Origin: Oscarella lobularis
Taxonomy: Eukaryota > Porifera > Homoscleromorpha > Homosclerophorida > Oscarellidae
Direction of reading: 5' to 3'
DNA length: 64,000 nucleotides
NCBI RefSeq assembly: GCF_947507565.1
Contig: NC_089187.1
Span: forward strand, 124,001 to 188,000
The notes under the pieces: generated by a model
Told to the model about the DNA's origin: nothing
Seen by the model: only the letters and a program-made list of their open reading frames with translations
Databases searched by the model: none
Program-made: the position numbers and the translations under genes
Part shown: piece after piece, positions 45,689 to 57,631 of the stretch
Layout of the letters: each line of letters begins with the position of its first letter
Numbering within the stretch: position 1 is the stretch's first letter

Positions 45689-46755
45689 ATGGCGTTTCAA
45701 AAGTTTATGAACAAGAAGGACTTCCATCCTGGCTCGCTTCGAAACATAAAACTCGTACGTACGCACGAAAAAAAACGAATCGCGCGCGAGAATCTCGCCT
45801 AGGTTTGGGAAGCGGAACAAAAACGCGCCGAAGAGGAGCGCCGCGAGAAAGAAATGCGCGAACAATACGAAAAAGAGCAGGAAAAATATCGAACGAAGCA
45901 GTACATCGCCGGTAGCAGCGGCTCGGCGGCGAAACTATCGCTCAATTTCATGTACGACGCGCCGCCCGGTTTGCGCAAGCCCGAACAAGAAGATGACGGC
46001 AGCGGCGGCGTAACCGAGCCGAAAATGGAGTTGAAATTCGATTGGCAGAAGCAGATACCCGAGGGAAAGTCGGCGCCGCGAGAGAGCTACGCTAAGGATT
46101 TGGATATAAAGGATCGTCCCTTTGGGATTGAAGTGAGGAATGTTCACTGTTTGAAGTGCGGCAAGTGGGGTCATATCAATACGGATAAGATTGTAAGGGG
46201 CTCGTTTTTTAATAGGGGAGACTCTCTGTTTGATTTTTTTCTTTAGTGTCCACTGTTTGGTAAAGCGAAGGAGGAATCGTTCAGTGAGAGACATCTGATG
46301 AGGATTTTTTAAACTTATTGATTTTTTCTATTTATCTAAGTGCCCAGTCAGGATCCTACTCTGTTGATGAAGGAAATGCGTAGGGATGGGTTGAGTTTGA
46401 AGAGAAATGCCATGGGGAGGCAAGTCGATCCTCACGCTGGCAATCAGGTGAGAATTTCTCTTCTTTTATCAATCCTAAATACACGATAGTGATTTTCCTT
46501 CAGCAAATGCTTTCGTCGAGCGAAGACGAAGACGATCCGGAGATCATTTTCCTGAAGAGTCTAAGTCGAAAGCAGAAGATGAAACTCCTGAAGAAACTGG
46601 ATAAGGAAGAAGGCGGCAACGACGTCACAGAAAAAACAAAATCAAAAAAGAAAAAGAGCAAGAAAAAGAAGAAGAGAAGAAGCCAATCAGACAGCGACGA
46701 CGAGGTTTGGGTAGAGAAAGAGAAAACTCCGAAGGGGGAGAAGCGGCGGCACTAG
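45689..46755 (+). CDS. CIR1: CBF1-interacting corepressor (CIR1)
   Basis: Five or so exons encode CIR1, a corepressor of the Notch factor CSL/RBPJ that also associates with the splicing machinery. The Cir_N domain reads [20 protein letters not shown], then after an intron [20 protein letters not shown]. Next come [38 protein letters not shown] with GHINTDKI and, over an intron, CPLFGK, forming a CCHC-type knuckle. Then [19 protein letters not shown] and a Lys/Ser-rich tail ending KGEKRRH. The tail is shorter than in human CIR1. Stop TAG at 46753-46755. Confidence 0.92.
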
Positions 46756-47274
46756 TAGAGGGGGGATGTAGTACATTACGTACATAGCGTTTCACTTATA
46801 CAAAAGACGTGCTAATAGCTGCTTTCAATGGTCAACCGCGTCGTGCACCTGGTCCAATTGACATAAGAACTAACACATAACAACGTAGGCGGGCGGGCGG
46901 GAAGAAGGCGTAGAAGTTTGTTCAGGGGGCAGGATGTGGTCTGATTGACACTGAACAGCCGCTCCGTGTTGGGTTCTGTAAAGAACAATAAGGGAGACCA
47001 CCGCCACCGCTGAACAGTTCTTGGGCTTTAGGATCTTTAGGATCTTTAGTTGTGAGCAATTTATTAGTAAATTAGAAAGGAGGAAAAAAGGCATACTGTA
47101 TACAGTATGGCAAAAGGGAGAAGAGAAATATTACATACAGAATATCAAAAGAGCGCGCGAGGAAAGAATGATTCAATCGAGGCAAAAAGCAAGACGTGAC
47201 CAGACAAAGAAAGAATGTTCTAAACCCTAAACCTAAAATCGATCTGTTCTCTCTCTAAAAAAATCTAAGTGTCG
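46756..47274. other. Intergenic between CIR1 and the PH-PTB adaptor; no gene seen
   Basis: Convergent gene ends and 3' UTRs. A (GGCG)n-like GGCGGGCGGGCGGG run lies near 46889 and a duplicated AGGATCTTT at about 47030-47048. No coding signal. Confidence 0.5.
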
Positions 47275-49381
47275 TCAGCGCTCACCCATCACTTCAAAAT
47301 TAACGTAGCCGTTACCAAACGGCAGAGGCGGACAATACGAATTACGTGCACTGCTCGTCGTCGAATCAGACGACGTTCGCGAGAGAGACTCCTCATTAAC
47401 GGGCCCCATGACTTCGTACCCATAATTATTCGTCTCGTCGTCGTTCAACTCGCTTTCCTCCGGAAAACTTCCCCCTGCGGCACTCGCCCGTGCCGGACCC
47501 ACGCCGCCGGCGTCGTCGTGAACAATATTTTCACCACTATGCCCGAGACCGCTGTCTTCAGATAAGCGGCTGCGCGAACTGCTGTTGCTGTACCGGCTGT
47601 TTTGCGAACTTCGTGTCAGTCGCTCTCGATGCACCGAATGAAGTCGCGTCGGCGAGCCCGTCGTCGTGTGGTCGTACTGCACGCGCACGAGCGGCGCCGC
47701 CGCGCTGTGGTTCGACGAGGAGAGCGACGATGACGACGACGTTATGACGCTCTTGCTTCGAAATCGCGCCATCATTGCCGCGTGCTTGTTTTCCGGAAAC
47801 GGCGGCGAAAAACGATTCTCGTGGTGTGGTGACGTCGGACGAAAAGCCGCCGACGCCGAGTAGCCCCGGATGAGTTTTGCTGGCGTCATGGCAACGGCGG
47901 ATTGGGTTCGGGTCATTTCGCCGCCGGCGCCACCCGATTGCTCGTCGGCGCAATTCATGTGGCTCGTTAGTTTCAACGTGCAGTTGAAATCGACCGCCTT
48001 TTCGACGATGGGATCGGTAGCGCAGCGCTGGGCGGCAGCGCGCGCTGCGCGCAACATTTCCGCGCACGTGTCGAGACCGCGTTCGACGGCGAGAAACGTC
48101 AATCCCGAGGGCGTTTCGTTCTCCGCCGAACACGACGGGCACGCGTCGATCCAGAACATGGGCCCGCTACTGCCCATTGCGCGAACGTGCGACAATTGCC
48201 ATTTGGCGAGAACGCCGATTTGATTGGGACAGATCAGTTCGATGCTGTCGTCGCGAAATCGAACGAGCGCGTCGCGTCGACGACCCCATTTGTCTCCCAT
48301 GAGCGGCGTTACGTGATAGACGCGTTCTAGAGAGGAACAAAAGGGGAATCGTTATTCATGCGCGAAGGACCTCCGATTTCGACTCGCACGCGCGCGCGCG
48401 GTTCACACACAGTAACTAATTAATGGATATCGTATTCGCTGGGGAAGGAGAAGGGGGCTTCGTTCTCGCAACTGTTTTGTTCAACAACGGAAAGACGATA
48501 CTCCCCCTATTCTCGGCCTACGGGGGCCCCTATCTCGCTTCCTTGAACGCCCGCGGATTTGGAAACGATGGGTTCGCGCACCCGGAAGCCCGACTCTCCC
48601 CCCTAATCGTCTAGCCTGTTTTCCCTAGACCGATAGTGGTCAAAAGTCCGGTTCAGCGTTTACGAATGAAAAGACCGCGATGACGGTCAACCGCGCCCAA
48701 CACGTGCTTAGTCTAGTAAACGAACCCCTCCTTCGTGCGACAAACAAACAGCCGCGACAACGTCGAACTATTTCGACTCGCTAGACATCGATTACGCTCG
48801 AAGATCGACGAAGAGAGGGTCCCTTATTGCATAGCGTAGCTACTTACCGCATCCAAGCGCTTCAGACAATTTCGCGAGCCACATTTCCATCTGGCCTTCG
48901 CTCTCAGCCGATACGATATAGGTGCGAGGCCGTGTGACAATCGAAAAGAGATTTCGTCGACCGCGTTTCTTTACGTCCGTGTTGATATAAAGAAACTGAT
49001 GTATAGGAATGACTCCTTTCTGATTCGACTTCTCGTTGGACGCGTAGTAGGTCAGTTGAAACCGAGGTCGCGATGGTCCTTCCTAAAAAAGGGGAGGAGT
49101 TCGATTGACTGCTAATAGTCGAGAGGGGAGGGCGACGCGGCGCGGACGGCGCGTCGATTGTGGCTAGCGCGGTTCGCGCAGGGAGACGCGTCCTTCCGGC
49201 AGCACTTACCGTGCGGATCTGCTCCAAGACGAACCACCTGCGAGTCCACGTCTGGAAAAAGCAAAAAACGAGTCGTTAGACGTCGACGGGGCGGAGAGAA
49301 CGTGCATACCAGGACGGGCTTGTTCAGTGGACCCGTTTTCGTCAGATAGCCTTCGCATAGAATAACGGACGAGTCTCCCAT
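47275..49381 (-). CDS. IRS/DOK-like PH-PTB adaptor with YEVM and YVNF motifs
   Basis: An adaptor of the insulin-receptor-substrate/DOK class. The start at 49379-49381 (MGDSSVILCEGYLTKTGPLN) opens a PH domain that continues through small exons (RRWFVLEQIRT, FQLTYYASNEKSNQKGVIPI, TYIVSAESEGQMEMWLAKL). After an intron of about 520 bp an IRS-type PTB follows (RVYHVTPLMGDKWGRRRDAL, IGVLAKWQLSHVRAMGSSGP). A Ser-rich tail ends with two tyrosine motifs: YEVM (47408-47419), a YxxM site of the type bound by PI3-kinase p85, and YVNF (47296-47307), a YxN site of the type bound by GRB2. Full length is about 470 residues, shorter than vertebrate IRS proteins. An insulin/RTK signalling role is inferred. Confidence 0.85.
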
Positions 49382-49874
49382 CTTTGTTTTCGTGAGAAAA
49401 AAGTCGTATAGTAGTAGCAGAGCGCAGACGAGCGACGGTTTTATAGCCGAGCACACTTTCTAACGAGAGACAGAGACGATCCGTCCAACGGCTGGCAATC
49501 TAGTCAACTGAAGCCCCAAGTGGAGAAAGTATGTTGATAACGGCCTTCTTAGACGCTTATCCAATAAACGAACTTGACGACTCTGTACTGCCCACTGAAT
49601 AATCGGATTAACATCGTAGGAGGGACATGCTTCCGAGCCCGCCCTCCGCGTCCCGCGAGCGTTGCCTGGACGAGATAGAGGCGGCTGTGTCTACGCACTG
49701 TCGTTAGACCGTCGATCAAACGTTTGGCGGGAGTCGATAGCGAGCAATAGACCCCGTAAAAGGCGAACCGCCTCGACGACGGCGACGTCGGACGCGAGAA
49801 ATCACATGCATGAAATATTAGACTCTGGAAATAATACGCTACGAGCCGGGGTCTTTTTTTTTGATGCAATATGT
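49382..49874. other. Gap between MIOS and the PH-PTB adaptor; nothing recognised
   Basis: Same-strand spacer holding the MIOS 3' UTR and the adaptor promoter. Open frames on both strands show no known domain. Confidence 0.45.
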
Positions 49875-52800
49875 CTAATACGAGCTGAGACTTCGTGCCG
49901 CCGCCGCGGCGGCGGTGCGATCGACGGCGATGACGGCACCGTCGAGTGTCGTGCATTTGCAAGAGCATTTCGTCACTGGACACTCTGTGTGTTCCCTGCG
50001 TAATACAAACAAGACACACGCTAGGAAGTGGGAGTTAAAAGCGAGGGGGAGCCGCCCGTTTGCATGTAAATACGACGGAACGACGAGTGCGGCGAGGCGG
50101 CTCTAATAAAAGACCAACCTGAACCAACGTTCCATATGATTAGCGTGACCTCCGTGCCGGCACGTTTGACACCACGTGAACCAGTGATCGAATGGCGCTA
50201 TTCGTCTTTCAGAAGATCCAGCTTCTATAGACGGCGACGAACGGCGGCGGCGGCGAGAAAAAAGAGATGACGGAGATATAACTGGGCGGCTCGAGTCACT
50301 AACCGGAAGAGGAGCAATACTTGACGGCACTGGAAACGGTGCCAAGATTGAGTAGACAGACGGAACAGCGAGGCAACGGTTTTCGACAACCGGGACAACT
50401 TTCCGTCTACGATGCATATATGGAAGAACAACGATGCAAGCCACAAATAAGCGCCGAAAAAATAAACAGGAACCTACCCGAGGCTGAGTTTGCCCGCCGC
50501 CCATTCCAGCATGTCGCAAGAGAGAGCTTCTAGAACCACGATTCGATCCTAGCAACGTATGCACGGGGACGATATATGGGTTTAGTCTATGATCACGAAT
50601 GTCTTGCCTGGAGTAGCGGTGCTTCCCACTCCTCCTACGCCACCTACGCTTGAAGCCTCCCCGGAGACCGATTTTCCACAGTAGTTGCAGCTGACGAAGA
50701 TTTGGGAGGGCGGTCGAGAGTCGCCGTTTCGTCGCTGCACGTCCAGCGTCGCTCTGAAGCAGTGCAAACATTCGACGGATACGTCGAAATTTTTTTATGT
50801 ATGAACCTTTCGTTCCAGAGCTGCCAGACGTCGAGCAATTCGCGGTAACTAGAATTAGTGTACGTGCATTCGTAATTTGTAATGAAAACGACATTCATTA
50901 CGCTTCGATCCAAGCGTCGAATTTTCCATTGGTCGCGAGACCTTTGGAGCCAGCAAGGCAAGCCACCAAACTAGCCGTTTGAACGTCACCCGTCTAACAA
51001 TAACACAAAAGGAAGTTTGCACAACGAGTCAATCGACTTTTCTATATATGAAACCGCCTCCCCTACCGACCTTTTCCACGTATCTTTGCAGTAGATCAAC
51101 ACCCATTTCGGTCAGTCCTAAACCAGTTACTATTTCTTTCTTCAAAGCGCCCTCTATCTACCCATACCGGTTAGCAAAATGCCGTCAAGACAGCCCTCGT
51201 CAGTGTACTGTCTTGCCAATTGATTGACATAGACGTGAAGCTACGACACGATGAATTGAACTAATCGCCGCCTATTTTTGCTCTCTCACCTTGTCGGCGT
51301 CGAGAAACATGCACGCAACGGCCAACTTGTCGGTGAGCCGAAGACTCGATTTGTTCGCCTTCGGCGTCTACGAGTATACCAAACACGCGCAAATGCAATA
51401 GAGAAGGAATGCGCGCATTGCATGGGGTACCAGAACGGATTCCACGTCGTTCGGCTCGCTTGTTAGAAAGGCGAAAGCGGCAACCAAATAGGGATCGTCA
51501 GCCTGGAAAAATCGAACAAGGAGAACCAGGTCAAGGTTGTTCTCCCGGAAGCACTGTCTCCCCTAGCTAGTTTCCCTTTCTTTTCCTTCCCCTAAACGTG
51601 TCCGGGTACAGGACCTTTTATCTATGATAATCTATCTATCTATCTATCGATCTATCTTTTCTCAATCTCAAACTACACTATGCAGCTGACCTCGTCCTTG
51701 CGTTGGCGACAGATTTCGTGCCAAAGCGACTGATTGTCGGAATAGCCCGCAAGGGCCATGCTGATCAGATTCAACGAGGCAGCCCTCTTCTCATTATCTC
51801 GACGGGCTTCCGATGCGCCACCCAACAAGATGTTAACCGCTTTTTTGATGTACCCGTGAAATAGAGCGATCGTCGCCGCCCGTTCGAATTCGTTATTCAG
51901 CTCGAGTCTGGGAGAGACAGACGTCAAACGAGATCAATCAATTGATCGGTGGTCAGCCTAACCTTTTCAAGAAATCGTCAAGGCTTCGTCCCTCGTCCTC
52001 CACCTCCTCATCAATGTCCCAACCGCAGAGAAGCATTGACGACTTCCTGGGCGCGAATGAATGGACGCGTTTAAAAAAAGCGTGCGGGGGTGTGGTTTGA
52101 GCTAACCGGGCTTCGCTGATGTACTTATGCCGTCGGGGAATGTCGCCACCGAGGGAGTGGAAGAGCCTGCTGCCGTCTTCTCCTATATTCGATTAGGAGA
52201 TCATATACTAGCGTTTTCTCTCTGTTCTTTGCCTCTTTGTCGTTCTGGTTCGAGAATTGTTTGAATTCCCGGAAATGGGTTGGTCGTCGAGCCGAGACGT
52301 TTTCCTAGTCGAATCGTTTCCCTATTGAAAAATTTACCACCCCTGTCTTCTTAGTTAACCTTCGTTCTTTAGACGAGAAACCACTACAAATATGCCGCTA
52401 ATATTCTAAATCGTCTATATACGTCACATAGTACGTACGATCGAGCAACGTCCATAGTCGATAAAGTTCCTCGTTCTCTTTCACTATTGATCTATTCTTT
52501 GCCACCTAATAGTATTGCAAAAACCCGCCCTCTCTCGTCCATGACGCGCTCACATCGAGTCCGTATCCGTCGCCGGCCCGCCTCCTCATCTGCATTGACA
52601 CATCATCCAAGAGACGTCCCTCATCGGATTTCCGGATAGACTATAGGGGGGAAACCAGTTCGTCATCCTCGTCATCATTAGTGCATCCAGATATATCTAC
52701 CTACCTCGGATGCCCAATGAAATAGTCCGGATTCGGAGCCGTATGATACTTGCGTAAGCGGAGACAGATCCTTGGGAAATGACCTGTATAGATACGCGTC

Positions 52801-54735
52801 ATCTCCTAATTGGAGTTACCAGAGGAATGCGCTGGCAGATGGTCAACTCGTCTACATCCCCTACGATTGTGAAAACACGCAGAACTCTAAGTGTCTGAAG
52901 GAGACAGTCGCGAGTGGAATTTGCCTTCAGGTCCTATTGTGAGCATGGAGCAGCGTTGAGAGTTGAGCCAGGCAAAGGAATGGCATTGCTTTCCTTTCAC
53001 TAAGGAAAAGGAAAACAATGGCTAAGTGCTCATATAGGTGATCTCGTCTCTCCTTACATCCGATCGTGTGCTCGAGTAAAGGAAGAGTGATGTCGTCTTC
53101 GAGCGCCGTCAAATCTACTCTCGCATAAGCATAAAATAAATAAATAAATAATCCCGTTGCCAGGGGGTACCGGGCTCCGGTTGCTGGATGTCGAAGAGGC
53201 GAACGACAGACGAGTCCTTTCTCAGGGCACCCAGTAGAGCGCATCTGCATATTTCCCCAAAGAAGCGAGCGATAAAGGAGAGCCACGCGATTACGATTTC
53301 CATACCGATTGGGACACCACGCCAACTTGGTAAAGGGCCCAGGCCTATCGAGTGTCAAGATCTAAAAAAGCAACTAACCCTATGCATCAATCTAGACAAA
53401 ATTAATCGATAAATTACGGGTTTTTCGAAGTAGCGCGTGTCGAAGAAGCTCACGGTTCCCTACGCGACTAAACGTCAAACCCCACCCCCGTTTTTATTTT
53501 TTAAATATTATTTACCTCGTTATACGATGCCAATCGATGCTCGTTGTGCGGATCGACGCAGACGCCGTGAACGTATTTCGTAAAGGAGACCATGTGCGGT
53601 CGAGTGGCGTTCTCCTCGCGAAGATCGAACATGCGTAGCTCCTTCTTACCGAAACCGGCGACGAGACGCTTGCCACTGAGCCACGCCAACGAAAGAACGC
53701 TCTCACTGGAGGAACCTTAGACAGGGGAGTGTCAGAGAAGTGAGAAGACTGGGGTTTTTTTCTCTACCTAATTCTGCAAGGGGATGTTTTTGTGACCATC
53801 GTCCTTGCTGAGATTCTCCTACGTTGGATTATGCATAGAAAGACGTGTGTTTTGGGGATCATAAAAAGACCTGTACCGGTTGGCGACGAGGCACAATCCC
53901 AGATGAGTAGCGAGGGATCGTTTCTCGATTTGTCGAGACCTTCGGCCAACTAGCCATAAAAAATATTCAAAAATAAAAATACCCCCCCCCCCCCCCCCCC
54001 CCGCGTTTTTATATACCAAATTAGGATGCTCAGGGTTCCATTCGAGGGAGAGACATGGCCTATTCTGCTTGGGAACTAAGCATACGTAAAGATATTAGAC
54101 CCCTGACTTCTCTGTCTGTTTTTCTTCATACTAAATTCGCAGCCGTGAAAAGGGCTTTCTGTTTCGTCCAGCATTTTGAGACTATAGTAATCATGATAAT
54201 TAATTAATTTTCTACTTCTCTCCTCCGAGTACCTGGCTAGGGAGACTTTCCCCGTTTGCTGCCCAATAGCGATTAGTTTGAGTCGTGGAGACGGATTCCA
54301 AGCTACGCACTGAAAGAGGTCGAGATGGAAATCGGAATTCAACCAGCCCAAGTTTTTACTCTTACCTTTGACGTAGACACTTTTTCAGGTATGACTGATA
54401 CAAGAGCAGCGTACTTGTCTTCTGATAGCTGCATGCCTAGTACAAGAATATCTCTATGCTATTGTTTAATTAATCCTTATGGAGCACCCAAATTGGCAAC
54501 TTATTAGCTACAAATGGCTCTATGGAAAAATTGATGTGAGGCTTACAATTGATGCCGCGGGGCATTGACGAGTCTTCGGCCTATGAAACGTTTTCCTCGA
54601 GCGTTCGAGGCGACGGTGACATTTTCTGACCTTCTTGCAGACTTCGAACAGTCGCAAATCGGCGCCGTGGGTCAGAAAAAGATTGTCCTCTTCGCGAGGA
54701 AGCGCCAGAATGTCGTAGCGAATCGAGGAGCTCAT
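49875..54735 (-). CDS. MIOS: MIOS, GATOR2 complex subunit
   Basis: About 17 exons encode the GATOR2 subunit Mio, which promotes amino-acid signalling to mTORC1 at the lysosome. The start at 54735 reads [20 protein letters not shown], followed by LFEV and WD40 exons: [40 protein letters not shown] with [20 protein letters not shown], and [14 protein letters not shown]. The alpha-solenoid part includes [40 protein letters not shown] and [16 protein letters not shown]. The C-terminal zinc ribbon and RING-like part read [15 protein letters not shown] and [20 protein letters not shown], then [10 protein letters not shown], ending with an Ala-rich tail and TAG at 49875-49877. Introns hold a 21-bp C run (53982-54002). 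Confidence 0.92.
53982..54002 (+). repeat. Poly-C tract of 21 bp in a MIOS intron
   Basis: An uninterrupted run of 21 C on the plus strand (G on the coding strand) within an intron of MIOS. Confidence 0.9.
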
Positions 54736-54836
54736 GGCGCACGGCGCTAGCCTCGTACCCAGACCTTTCTCTGTGTCCCGTATAACGGTCCCCAGCGAAA
54801 GCAGGGGCGACGACACTAGCGCACGCTAAGCTCAAA
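54736..54836. promoter_or_regulatory. Bidirectional promoter MIOS / Ig-kinase copy 1
   Basis: Only 101 bp separate the divergent start codons. The block CACTAGCGCACGCTAAGC just before the copy 1 ATG recurs upstream of copy 2 (CTAGCGCACGCTAAGC) and partly copy 3 (AGCACGCTAAGC), so it was duplicated with the gene and may hold its core promoter. Confidence 0.5.
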
Positions 54837-57014
54837 ATGATCCACGCGGCGCAGTCGACGCTCACCGACTTCGATGCCGAAATCCCCACGTTTATTCTGG
54901 ATGCTGAAGTCATCGAAGACCTCTCGTCGATCTTAAAGTTGCGCTGCGTTGCCCAATGCCCCTTTGGGGGACCCATTTCTTACAAATGGCACTTTCGATC
55001 GAGATTGAGAGGACGCCTCATCTCTCTGGATTCTGTCATGTGCCCCGACGGAGACGAACAGGAAGATTTGAGAATTTTCGCTCGTCGGAGTGCCAGAGCA
55101 GGGCGCTACTATTGCGTCGTCAAAAGCTCCGAGCGCACGAACAAAATAGCAATCTCGCAAATTGTGGAAGTCGGTCCAAGTAAAAGCTTCTACCCTCTCT
55201 TGTTTTTCGTTTATATCTGATCTTCTCATTCAGCTGAGGCCCCAAGCCAAGCACCGCAGCCCAGTCCATCTCCTCAGTTTAAGCCTCCTTTACCAACAAC
55301 TCGGAAACGGAAACCGTCTTCAGAACAGAATACCGATCCTCCTAAGAGAGGCAAGCATTAACTCAAAACTTTCATGCCTAGTTGGAAATAATTTGCTTTA
55401 CAGCTAGGATGGAAACTCCTAAAGATCCTAAAGATAAAGATCCTCGTTGGGTTGGTCAATAAAAGATTTCTTAAAATGCTGTAGCCTGTAGTAAAATTTG
55501 TAGGAGGGCTCAGCATCATTGGCCGTCCAAAGCAATTCCGTGAATCGCCAAATTTGCGAATGGCAAGACGGTCATCTCGACGCCAATCTTTTCTCGAGTC
55601 TCCTTCAATGGGACGACGCTGCCGCTGAGGAACACTTCAAGAGCATTGCCACGACCCATCGCGGTGACACCTTGAAGTTCTTTCGGCTTGCAGCCAAGAG
55701 GAAAAAGCACGACAAAATTTGCACTGACCTCGGCGTTCTCCTTGGTGCAATATTCGCTCCGCCATCCGATGATCTGTTGATTATTTCCACTTGCAACTGG
55801 CTCGTAGAGAGACCCGAATATCAGGACTGTCACATAGACGTGGCTGTTTTACTCACCACTCCCGGCGAAGAGTACATCCCTCTACTTCTCATCGAAGTGG
55901 GGACGCCTCTTGAACGAAAGTGTGCTCAGTTGCACAGGTACAGCAGTAGTGTATTATTGCGTTTGGCAACTGCAAGTGGGTTTGGCTGTAGATACTACGA
56001 AATTCTTTATCGTGAGCACTTCCCAGCTGTATGGCGAGACATTGCCCAAGGAGGGTTTCCGTGTCTCGGTCTTGTACTCTCAGGATCCTCGGCTGATCTG
56101 CATGGCTTTGCTACTGTTGAAGACGAGGCTCTTCATACAGTATTGCAAAGTGACATCAATGTCAAAGATGATGCCTCACTTAAGAAATTGCTCGGTTTCT
56201 TGCACTTTCGCATTTGGGAACTGGCAAGACAATGGGATAAATTGGATCATTTTTTTGAACCGCTCTACGTTCCCATTGTGCCAAGTTTGTGCTCACAATC
56301 GTCCACGTTATTGCAAATAATGTTTTCTCCGTTTAGTTCATTTCAAATGTCAGTCCGTTCATTATTTCAATGGAAAGGCGTCTTTGCGAATTCATAAAAA
56401 CAAAAGCGTTTTCGTGTACAAGTTCAACAAGAAGGAAAGTGAAGCAGATACCGAGAAAGTTGATCTAGCCATCAAATTTTTTACACGTGATCACGTTGTA
56501 TTTCTCTTTCGCGTATTTTTGATCATGTGGTATATTTTTAGGCTCCGACGGAGAAGCTTACGGAACCGAAATTCACCAGCATCTAGCGAGAAAGAATCTT
56601 GCTCCCGAATATCTCTATGATGGATTCGCGTTCAACAGCAAATACATCGCAATGGGCTACCTACCGGCAGCGAATTGGCGTTCACTGAACGATTGTCTGA
56701 ACGACGCCGAGCCACTGACGCCGGTCTTTGCGAAATCGGTTATTAGGAAATTGCAAGCAACGGCCAACGCCCTTCACGAGCGAAAGTACGTCCACGGGGA
56801 CTTACGCGCGACAAACGTCCTCGTTTCGAACGACGGTGACGTCAGGATTGTGGATTTTAATTGGGCAGGGAAAAGCGGTGACGTCTGTTATCCCAAAAGT
56901 CTCAATCCGGAGATTGACTGGCCGGTTGCTCCTGGGTATCGCATACGCGATGATCACGATCACTACTTTGTAGCAGAAATGATAATGAAAATCAAAGGTA
57001 AAGAACAGATATGA
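54837..57014 (+). CDS. Ig / nuclease-fold / HGDLR-kinase protein, copy 1
   Basis: A six-exon gene of unusual architecture; no named family is known to me. Exon 1: an N-terminal region without signal peptide and an Ig-like domain (LKLRCVAQCPFGGPISYKWH, ARAGRYYCVV). Exon 2: Pro-rich linker with a basic TRKRKP stretch. Exon 3: METPKDPKDKDPRWV. Exon 4 (from 55503): a domain with HIDVAVLL, LLLIEVG and CAQLHRYSS that resembles the D..ExK and QxxxY pattern of PD-(D/E)XK nucleases, but the usual Lys is Gly. Exon 5: kinase N-lobe with VFVYKF and DLAIKFF. Exon 6: YIAMGYL hinge, HGDLRATNVL catalytic loop, VDFNWAGKSGDVCYP and a short end. The kinase resembles those in Crinkler-type and fungal effector proteins. 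The intron after exon 2 uses a GC donor. Confidence 0.75.
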
Positions 57015-57297
57015 TCATGTGGATAGGCTCTGTGTCAGAACCGGAGCTGGACTCTGTGATGTTTATTTGAGTTATGTTATGCATAAAATGGCTTGAAAGC
57101 AAAACAGAAAAATATATGCAACCTTTTGCAAACTGTAGGCAATTTATTCGAGAAGCTACGTCGCTTACGTTGTGTCAAGCAAAGTCGTTCCTAATAATAT
57201 AGAGCAAAAATCCTCTCGTGACAGAAATTCTGAAAGAAAGTCGGCTCTAGCTATTACCCTAAGTCACACAACGGTGGTCACACTGCGAAAGATATGA

Positions 57298-57631
57298 TTA
57301 TGACGTTTTAGTTGTCTTACGTTGTCTTTTAGGTGATCGCTTGACGCTGTGCTTGTTACGTCTTAGCGAAGTCTGAATATCTTTCAAATTCAAAGGAGCT
57401 CGCCTCATTGTTGTCACATTGGTATCGGTAACAATTGTCTGAAGAGTCTTGATACTATGATCATCTGCCCTCAGAACAGACCCTTCAAAATAATACATTG
57501 CTCTCGCTGTAGAGAACGCCAAAGAAAAATGATTAAGAGCAAGTACCTCCGATGTCGAGGTAGAAGAAAGAAAGCGGCTTTTGTTCAATTGTCTTATAAA
57601 CCCTATAAAGATCGTGAGAATCAAATATCAT
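57298..57631 (-). CDS. Small unrecognised spliced gene between array copies
   Basis: Two exons on the minus strand. Exon 1 from the ATG at 57629-57631 reads MIFDSHDLYRVYKTIEQKPL and ends with G|GTACTTG. A short intron ends TTCTCTACAG. Exon 2 reads ARAMYYFEGSVLRADDHSIK and ends in a strongly basic tail (RSPKRQRKTTKTS) with TAA at 57298-57300. The product is about 98 residues. The splice preserves phase, which supports a real gene, but no family is recognised. The basic tail suggests nucleic-acid binding or nuclear location. It lies opposite to and between two copies of the Ig-kinase gene. Confidence 0.45.

Noticed and set aside
48348-48840. Nested gene in the large intron of the PH-PTB adaptor
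   Set aside because: The only open frames are short and without recognisable domains or splice sites.
54581-55229. Minus-strand frame extending MIOS upstream over Ig-kinase copy 1
   Set aside because: The MIOS start at 54735 matches the family N-terminus; the extension is the shadow of the Ig exon.
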